A DNA stretch of 11,042 nt from DATKDU01 sp035512595. Its GTDB lineage: Bacteria; Planctomycetota; Planctomycetia; Pirellulales; Pirellulaceae. A program made the position numbers and the translations under genes. Shown one piece after another: positions 6,725-11,042 of the stretch (the stretch's first letter is position 1; the number at the start of each line of letters is the position of its first letter). The DNA is taken from assembly GCA_035512595.1 (NCBI GenBank), contig DATKDU010000288.1, forward strand, positions 1 through 11,042, written 5' to 3'. The notes beneath the pieces are model-generated. The model worked only from the letters and a program-made list of their open reading frames with translations, was not told where the DNA came from and made no database searches.

Positions 6725-6797
6725 CCAACCCGAAGCGCGAGCGAGGGAGAATCGCCACTTCCGATGGCTTCCGCCCCTCGCTGACGCTTCGGGTTAG
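6725..6797. repeat. 73-bp inverted-repeat element in the operon leader
   Basis: Arms at 6725-6747 and 6775-6797 (23 bp, about 20 positions paired) enclose a 27-bp loop. Arm sequence, arm length and loop length match the element at 5239-5311, while the loop sequences differ. Here it is non-coding and would form a strong stem in the mRNA leader 46 bp before the first start codon. Confidence 0.85.
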
Positions 6798-6843
6798 TAT
6801 CGACATTGGTGCGTTTCCTCCCGCTCACACCAGGATCACTCAC

Positions 6844-7455
6844 ATGGTTCACCGCACCGGTACCGCGGAGCCCGCTTCGGGCTTCAGCCGCCGCGAATTC
6901 ATGCGCGGCTCGGGGGCTGTGGCTGCTGCGACCGCACTCGCCAGCCAGTCGCAGGCCATCGCTCAACAGGCCAAGGGGACAAAGGTCGTCTCCGGCGAGC
7001 AAACGATCTCGCTCAACGTCAACGGCAAGGCCGTGCAGGTCAAAGCCGAACCCCGCACGACCCTGCTGGAAGTGCTCCGGTATCAGCTCGACCTGACCGG
7101 CGCCAAGCCCGTCAGTCACGACGCCTCCAGCGGCGCGGCGACGATCCTGGTCGATGGCAAGCCCGCCTCGGCATCGGTCATGCTGGCCCTGGCCGCTCGG
7201 GGCAAAAAGATCGAGACGGTCGAAAGCCTGGCCGGCGATGCGGTGCCCAAGGCGTTCGTCACCCACGATGCCGAGCAGTGCGGTTTTTGCACGCCGGGAT
7301 TCGTCGTGGCCGTGCGGGCGTTTCTCAATCAGAAGCCCAAGGCGACCGAAGAAGAGATTCGCGCGGGGCTCAACGACAACATCTGCCGCTGCGGCACTTA
7401 CGCAAACGTGATTCAAGCGGCCCTCGCGGTCGTGAAGGGAGGCGCCAATGGCTGA
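6844..7455 (+). CDS. Tat-exported PaoA-like [2Fe-2S] subunit lacking one cluster site
   Basis: Small iron-sulfur subunit of a xanthine-dehydrogenase-family molybdenum hydroxylase, closest in layout to E. coli PaoA/YagT, which relays electrons from Mo towards FAD in the periplasm. It has 203 aa. The Tat signal has SRREFM at 15-20, an Ala-rich h-region at 23-40 and likely cleavage near AIA. Residues 53-130 follow the plant-ferredoxin fold, but all four cluster cysteines are replaced: aligned on C-x4-C-x2-C plus the later Cys they are Ser91, Ser96, Ala99 and Ser111. The helical domain keeps QCGFC (Cys146, 149) and NICRCGTYAN (Cys181, 183). I chose ATG 6844 because it opens directly on the Tat signal, with AGGA about 10 bp upstream. 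In-frame codons before it are leader and repeat. It overlaps the next gene by 8 nt, suggesting translational coupling. Confidence 0.88.
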   Translation: MVHRTGTAEPASGFSRREFMRGSGAVAAATALASQSQAIAQQAKGTKVVSGEQTISLNVNGKAVQVKAEPRTTLLEVLRYQLDLTGAKPVSHDASSGAATILVDGKPASASVMLALAARGKKIETVESLAGDAVPKAFVTHDAEQCGFCTPGFVVAVRAFLNQKPKATEEEIRAGLNDNICRCGTYANVIQAALAVVKGGANG

Positions 7456-9679
7456 AGTCTCTTATACCTGGCCCGCCAAGGACAAAACGTCGGTCCTGGG
7501 CAAGCGGCACGACCGGCTCGACGGCCTGGCCAAGGCGACCGGCGCGGCCAAATACACCTACGACATCAACCTCAAGAACCAGCTCATCGCCAAGGGGCTG
7601 GGCTGCCCGCACGCCCACTGCCGGATCACCACGATCAGTGCCGACGCGGCCAAAAAGGTCCCCGGCGTGGTGCATGTCGAGATTCTGCGCCAGGCCGGCG
7701 CGGAGATCGAATGGGAAGGGGAACTGCTCGCCGTCGTCGCAGCCGAGAGTGAAGGGGCCGCGGCGGAAGGGGTCAAGGCGATGCGCGACGCCCTGAAGTA
7801 CGAAGCGCTCGACGTCTTCGTGACCGAGGCCGACCTGGAAGCGGCCAAAGCAGCCGGCCGGACGACTGCCGGTGCTGGATCGACCACGCTCGAAAAAGAA
7901 GCGGGGGATGACGAGGATGAAAAGGAGTTCGAGAAAAAGGAAATCGAACGGCTTCTCAAGGAATCGGCCCATGTCGTCGAGGGTTTCTACGGCATTGACG
8001 TCATCACCCACTGTTGCCTGGAGCCGCACGGCTCGACGGTCGAGTGGCAGGATGGCAAGCTGATCGCCCATCATTCGACGCAGAACGTGTCGGGCACCGA
8101 CGACCAGTTCGCCCAGCCGCTGGGAATCACCGCTGGCGACGTGACGGTCCACTGCGATCACATCGGCGGCGGCTTCGGCAGCAAGTTCCAGGCGGATTAC
8201 TGGAGCATTGCCGCCGCCCGCATCGCCAAGGAAACGGGTCGCCCGGTCAAGCTGATGCTCGACCGCGACCAGGAACTCAAACTCGGCGGCAGCCGACCCA
8301 GCGGGTACATCAAGGTCCGCCTCGGCGCGGACAAGGATGGCATCATCAAGGTCTGGGATTCGGAGCACTGGGGGACCAGCGGCGCATCCGGCGGCGCGGT
8401 CGCTCAGGGAGTGGTTCCCTACGTCTTCACGCCAAAAAATCTCCGTCGCGTGGTGACGAATATCAAGACCAACTGCGCCCAGCAGCGGGCCTGGCGTGCG
8501 CCAAACCATCCGCAAGGGTGCGCGATCACGCACGTGGCGATTGACGACCTGGCGGCCAAGATGGGAGCCGACAGCTTGGAGATCTTCAAGAAAAACCTCG
8601 GCACTGATGACGAGCCGGGGGTCGGCGGCGCTAAGCCCAGCGTCTACGCGGCCGAGATGGACATTGCCGCCAAGCTGATGGACTGGAAAGCCAAGTGGCA
8701 CCCCCACGGCAAGGGCCCGGCCAAGGGCTCGGTTGTGGAAGGGCTCGGCATGGCGATACATACCTGGGGGGGCGCTGGCCACAACTCCACTTGCCGCCTG
8801 AAAATCTATCCCGACGGCAGCGTCGAGACGCAGTGCGGCTCGCAGGACCTGGGAACCGGCACGCGGACCGTGATGGCGATCGTCGTCGCAGAAACCCTTG
8901 GTCTGCCCGTCGAACACATCAAGATCAACATCGGTTCCTCGAAGTATCCCGAGAGCGGGCCTTCCGGCGGCAGTACGACGGTTGGCGGGGTGAGCGAGTC
9001 GCATCGCCGGGCCGCGCTCGACGCACTGGCCAAGATTCGCGACCTTGTGGCTGCGAAGCTGGAGGTGAATGCTGACGATTTGGTCGCCGCCGGCGGCAAG
9101 ATCGTTTCCACCAAGGACGCGGGCAAGAGCGTCTCCTGGAAGGAAGCCTGCTCGCTGATCGGCCTCAAGCCGCTGGAAGTCGAAGGGAAGTACGTCCGCG
9201 GCATGACGCCCACGACGATGAGCAGCGGGGGAGTCGGCGGCGTGCAGATGGCCCACGTGGCCGTCGATCGGGAGACGGGCGTCATCAAGATGAAGAAGTT
9301 TGTCGCCGTGCAGGACATGGGTCTGATCGTTTCCCCCAAACAGGCGGAGAGCCAGATTTACGGCGCGGTGATCATGGGGATTGCGTTCGCCCTGTTCGAG
9401 CAGCGGATCTGCGACCCCAAGACCGGCGTGTTCGTGAATGCCGAGATGGCGACCTACAAGCTGCCGCGGCTGGGGGACATCGGCGAGATCGTGGTCGAGC
9501 TGTACGAGCCGGAGAGCGAGCGGTCGCGGGGCGTGATCGGCCTGGGCGAGCCGCCGGTGATCAGCCCCGGAGGAGCGATCAGCAATGCGGTGGCCAACGC
9601 CCTGGGCGTGCGCGTGCCGATTTTGCCCCTGACGCCGCAGCGGGTCCTGGAAGCCCTGGCGAAGACGCCGAAGGCCTGA
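7448..9679 (+). CDS. Molybdopterin-binding catalytic subunit, PaoC-like
   Basis: Catalytic subunit that holds the molybdenum cofactor and hydroxylates the substrate. Aldehyde oxidation is likely by analogy with PaoC/YagR, but the true substrate is unknown. It has 743 aa, close to the family length. The N-terminal domain begins VLGKRHDRLDGLAKATGAAKYTYD. Cofactor and active-site motifs are GGGFGSK near 240, AWRAPNHPQG with the substrate-region Arg near 350, SQDLGTGTRT near 465, and GLGEPP with the catalytic Glu at 701. A highly charged stretch (about residues 146-172, many Glu, Asp and Lys) sits where the family has a variable linker. There is no signal peptide, so export would be as a folded partner of the Tat-signal subunit. 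The ATG lies 4-9 bp after GGGAGG and overlaps the upstream stop. A PaoD-type cofactor-insertion chaperone is not in the window. Confidence 0.92.
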   Translation: MAEVSYTWPAKDKTSVLGKRHDRLDGLAKATGAAKYTYDINLKNQLIAKGLGCPHAHCRITTISADAAKKVPGVVHVEILRQAGAEIEWEGELLAVVAAESEGAAAEGVKAMRDALKYEALDVFVTEADLEAAKAAGRTTAGAGSTTLEKEAGDDEDEKEFEKKEIERLLKESAHVVEGFYGIDVITHCCLEPHGSTVEWQDGKLIAHHSTQNVSGTDDQFAQPLGITAGDVTVHCDHIGGGFGSKFQADYWSIAAARIAKETGRPVKLMLDRDQELKLGGSRPSGYIKVRLGADKDGIIKVWDSEHWGTSGASGGAVAQGVVPYVFTPKNLRRVVTNIKTNCAQQRAWRAPNHPQGCAITHVAIDDLAAKMGADSLEIFKKNLGTDDEPGVGGAKPSVYAAEMDIAAKLMDWKAKWHPHGKGPAKGSVVEGLGMAIHTWGGAGHNSTCRLKIYPDGSVETQCGSQDLGTGTRTVMAIVVAETLGLPVEHIKINIGSSKYPESGPSGGSTTVGGVSESHRRAALDALAKIRDLVAAKLEVNADDLVAAGGKIVSTKDAGKSVSWKEACSLIGLKPLEVEGKYVRGMTPTTMSSGGVGGVQMAHVAVDRETGVIKMKKFVAVQDMGLIVSPKQAESQIYGAVIMGIAFALFEQRICDPKTGVFVNAEMATYKLPRLGDIGEIVVELYEPESERSRGVIGLGEPPVISPGGAISNAVANALGVRVPILPLTPQRVLEALAKTPKA

Positions 9680-9688
9680 CCCGGCGAC

Positions 9689-9716
9689 GGTTAACCGCCG
9701 CGCCTACGCGGCGCGG
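9689..9716. repeat. GGTTAACC hairpin between Mo and FAD genes
   Basis: A 28-bp dispersed repeat begins GGTTAACCGCCGC. Its core CGCCGCG-CCTA-CGCGGCG forms a 7-bp stem. It lies 10 bp after the catalytic-subunit stop. A copy with 26 of 28 identical positions is at 10769-10796 after the FAD subunit. No T-run follows, so read-through is expected and the hairpin may instead protect or process the mRNA. Confidence 0.85.
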
Positions 9717-9754
9717 CTGACCTGCCAAGCGCACACTTCCTTGGAGCTAAACTC

Positions 9755-10744
9755 ATGAAGAACTTTGAATATGCGACGCCGACCACCGAGGCCGAGGTCC
9801 TGGAACTGCTGGCCGACGGCGGCCAAGCGGAAATCCTCGCCGGCGGCACCGACCTGGTCGGCCTGATGAAGAAGATGGTCATCAATCCCGACCGCGTCGT
9901 GAACGTGATGGAGGTTCCCTCCTTCAAGACGCTGGAGCAGCTCGACGGCGGCGTGGTCGCCATCGGCGCGACCGTCACGCTCGACGTGCTGTTATCGCAT
10001 CCCTATCTCGATCCCTATCCCGCGATCCGCCACGCGATCGGCGGCATTGCCAGCGCACCGCTGCAGTGCCAGGGAACGCTCGGCGGCGAAGTCCTGCAGC
10101 GGCCGCAGTGTTGGTTTTATCGCGGCGGCAAGGGGCTCTTGGCTGCCGCCGGCCGGGACGTCGAGGATGGAGACAACCGGTTCCACGCGATCTTCGGCAA
10201 CAGCGGCGCTGCGAAGTTCGTTTCCAGCTCGCGCATCGCACCGGCGCTCATTGCGCTGGGCGCCACTGCCCGCGTGGTCGGCCCGTCGCCGACCGACGAG
10301 CAGTTTCTGCCGGTGGAAGCCTTGTTCCGCATCCCGCGGCACGAAGGGGAGCGGGAGAACACACTCCTGCCGGGGCAGGTTGTGACGCACGTGATTCTGC
10401 CGCCGGTGGACGAGGCGACCAGCGCGACCTACGAGGTGCGGCACGGCGAAGGGCCTGATTATCCGCTGGCCAGCGCGGCGGCGGCGATTCGTTTCGAAGG
10501 GGGCTTTATCAAGGACGCCAAGATCGTGCTGGGGCAAGTCGCCCCGACGCCGTGGATCAGCCACGAAGCGGCCGACGCGATCATTGGCTACAGCCTCAAC
10601 GAAGAGACCGCCGAGGCCGCCGGGAAAGCAGCCGTGGCATCGGCCCAGCCGCTGTCCATGAACGGCTACAAGGTGCAGCTTGCCAAGACGGCCGTCAAGC
10701 GCGCCCTGCTGCTGGCAGCGGGGAAGGAGACGGGAGGATTTTAG
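9755..10744 (+). CDS. FAD-type subunit, PaoB-like, with altered cofactor ligands
   Basis: Medium (FAD) subunit of the molybdenum-hydroxylase complex, related to CoxM/PaoB, which normally passes electrons from the iron-sulfur clusters to an acceptor. It has 329 aa, normal for the family. The first FAD loop is present (ILAGGTDLVGLMK, 27-39). The second reads TLGGEVLQRPQCWFYR, so the usual Asn of TxGGN is Glu112. The conserved Asp before APAL is Arg160 (SSSRIAPALIALGA). PaoB-like proteins carry a Cys-rich insert for a [4Fe-4S] cluster. Here only Cys119 remains, and the following 40 residues have no Cys. The C-terminal domain is intact to GGF. The start is supported by TTGGAG about 10 bp upstream. 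Fold assignment is firm. FAD and cluster binding are doubtful. Confidence 0.88.
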   Translation: MKNFEYATPTTEAEVLELLADGGQAEILAGGTDLVGLMKKMVINPDRVVNVMEVPSFKTLEQLDGGVVAIGATVTLDVLLSHPYLDPYPAIRHAIGGIASAPLQCQGTLGGEVLQRPQCWFYRGGKGLLAAAGRDVEDGDNRFHAIFGNSGAAKFVSSSRIAPALIALGATARVVGPSPTDEQFLPVEALFRIPRHEGERENTLLPGQVVTHVILPPVDEATSATYEVRHGEGPDYPLASAAAAIRFEGGFIKDAKIVLGQVAPTPWISHEAADAIIGYSLNEETAEAAGKAAVASAQPLSMNGYKVQLAKTAVKRALLLAAGKETGGF

Positions 10745-10768
10745 TGCCATTCGGCCCGTGGGCGGGCC

Positions 10769-10796
10769 GGTTAACCGCCGCTCCCACGCGGCGCGG
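10769..10796. repeat. Second GGTTAACC hairpin, after the FAD gene
   Basis: Copy of the repeat at 9689-9716 (two mismatches). Its stem is CGCCGC-N6-GCGGCG, followed by CGG and four T. The T-run is short, so it is at most a weak terminator. It sits between the FAD subunit and the next start codon at 10831. Confidence 0.85.
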
Positions 10797-10830
10797 TTTT
10801 CGAACTCAGCATACAACTCGCAGGTGACTT

Positions 10831-11042
10831 ATGCCTTTCCATCGCAACCACGACGAGCTTCCGCAAACCACGGTCCCCGCCTGCATCCATCTGCGCAGCA
10901 AGGCCATGTACGTCGCCGGCACGATTGGCCAGACCGAACATCCGGCCGATCCCGGTTCGGGCGCGTGCTGGTGCAACCAGACGCAGCACTTCGTCGGCCC
11001 GGATGAAAAGTATGTGAATCGGCAGGAGTGCATCGACGGGCG
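10831..11042 (+). CDS. Small Cys-containing hypothetical protein, 3' end cut off
   Basis: The frame is open from ATG 10831 to the window end (70 codons seen), preceded by CAGGTGACTT, whose AGGTGA is a plausible Shine-Dalgarno. I do not recognise a family. The visible part starts MPFHRNHDELPQTTVPACIH and contains Cys18, a CWC motif (Cys46, Cys48) and Cys67, with His4, His7, His20, His37 and His53. There is no signal peptide or membrane segment. The distance to the FAD gene is 86 bp on the same strand, so it is probably co-transcribed. The Cys and His pattern would suit metal or cluster binding, but that is inference only. Confidence 0.6.
   Translation, partial: MPFHRNHDELPQTTVPACIHLRSKAMYVAGTIGQTEHPADPGSGACWCNQTQHFVGPDEKYVNRQECIDG

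Larger units (their letters stand above)
6021..6843. other. 823-bp divergent intergenic region
   Basis: This region separates the leftward glycosyltransferase from the rightward molybdenum-hydroxylase operon. I find no coding frame with family resemblance or a ribosome binding site. It contains two exact copies of GCAAACGCGCTAT (6281-6293, 6326-6338), two copies of ACGTGTACAAT (6164-6174, 6403-6413), a GCGCTATCAGCCGG 14-mer (6477-6490) shared with 878-891, a good promoter (6626-6653), a hairpin (6696-6716) and a 73-bp repeat element (6725-6797). I saw no clear promoter for the leftward gene. Confidence 0.6.

Noticed and set aside
6340..6843. Upstream in-frame extension of the iron-sulfur subunit
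   Set aside because: It would place the Tat motif about 180 residues inside the protein and would translate the promoter, a hairpin and a dispersed repeat. ATG 6844 fits a Tat signal directly.
7384..7401. CRCGTY instead of CRCTGY in the helical-domain cluster motif
   Set aside because: PaoA/YagT proteins read CRCGAY at this place, so the order is normal for the subfamily and not a mutation.
7370..9256. Minus-strand open frame of about 628 codons opposite the catalytic subunit
   Set aside because: Antisense shadow of a gene with unmistakable molybdenum-hydroxylase motifs. It has no recognisable protein.
10769..10800. Strong rho-independent terminator after the FAD gene
   Set aside because: The stem is stable but only four T follow, the same repeat occurs inside the operon, and another gene starts 34 bp later on the same strand.

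Overview
The window looks like a GC-rich chromosomal piece of a planctomycete, probably order Pirellulales. Three things suggest this: an LptD-type outer-membrane protein, a Tat-exported molybdenum hydroxylase of the PaoABC type, and several short inverted repeats I know from planctomycete genomes (the palindrome around CTCGCTCCGCGAG, the element translated as TNPKRERG, and a GGTTAACCGCCGC hairpin). The assignment rests on recognition alone, since no search could be run.

Layout. Positions 1-980 hold no convincing gene. They contain a 48-bp tandem duplication, a heptamer array, a diverged 57-bp direct repeat and promoter-like or palindromic sites. On the minus strand follow an lptD-like gene (981 to about 4217) and, upstream of it, a multispanning glycosyltransferase of the GT39/PMT type (4458-6020). 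Both carry short repeats at their ends or inside the reading frame. Positions 6021-6843 are an 823-bp divergent intergenic region with a good sigma70-type promoter (6626-6653) that fires rightwards. From 6844 to the end runs a plus-strand operon: a Tat-signal [2Fe-2S] subunit, a molybdopterin catalytic subunit (8-nt overlap), an FAD-type subunit, and the start of a small Cys-containing protein cut by the window end.

How the genes work together. The first three operon genes correspond to PaoA, PaoC and PaoB of the periplasmic aldehyde oxidase family, in the order FeS-Mo-FAD. The catalytic subunit looks intact: GGGFG loop, active-site Arg and the catalytic Glu at residue 701. The electron-exit side does not. 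All four cysteines of the plant-ferredoxin-type cluster in the small subunit are replaced (Ser91, Ser96, Ala99, Ser111), while the second cluster (Cys146, 149, 181, 183) is kept. In the FAD subunit most cysteines expected for the PaoB-type [4Fe-4S] cluster are missing, and two usual FAD contacts (Asn of TxGGN, Asp of the SD/PSD motif) are Glu112 and Arg160. Matching losses in two subunits suggest a rewired molybdenum hydroxylase that passes electrons elsewhere, rather than random decay. This is the most interesting object in the window.

The second theme is repeat colonisation. At least six short repeat families sit in promoter leaders, between cistrons, at stop codons and in frame within the glycosyltransferase.
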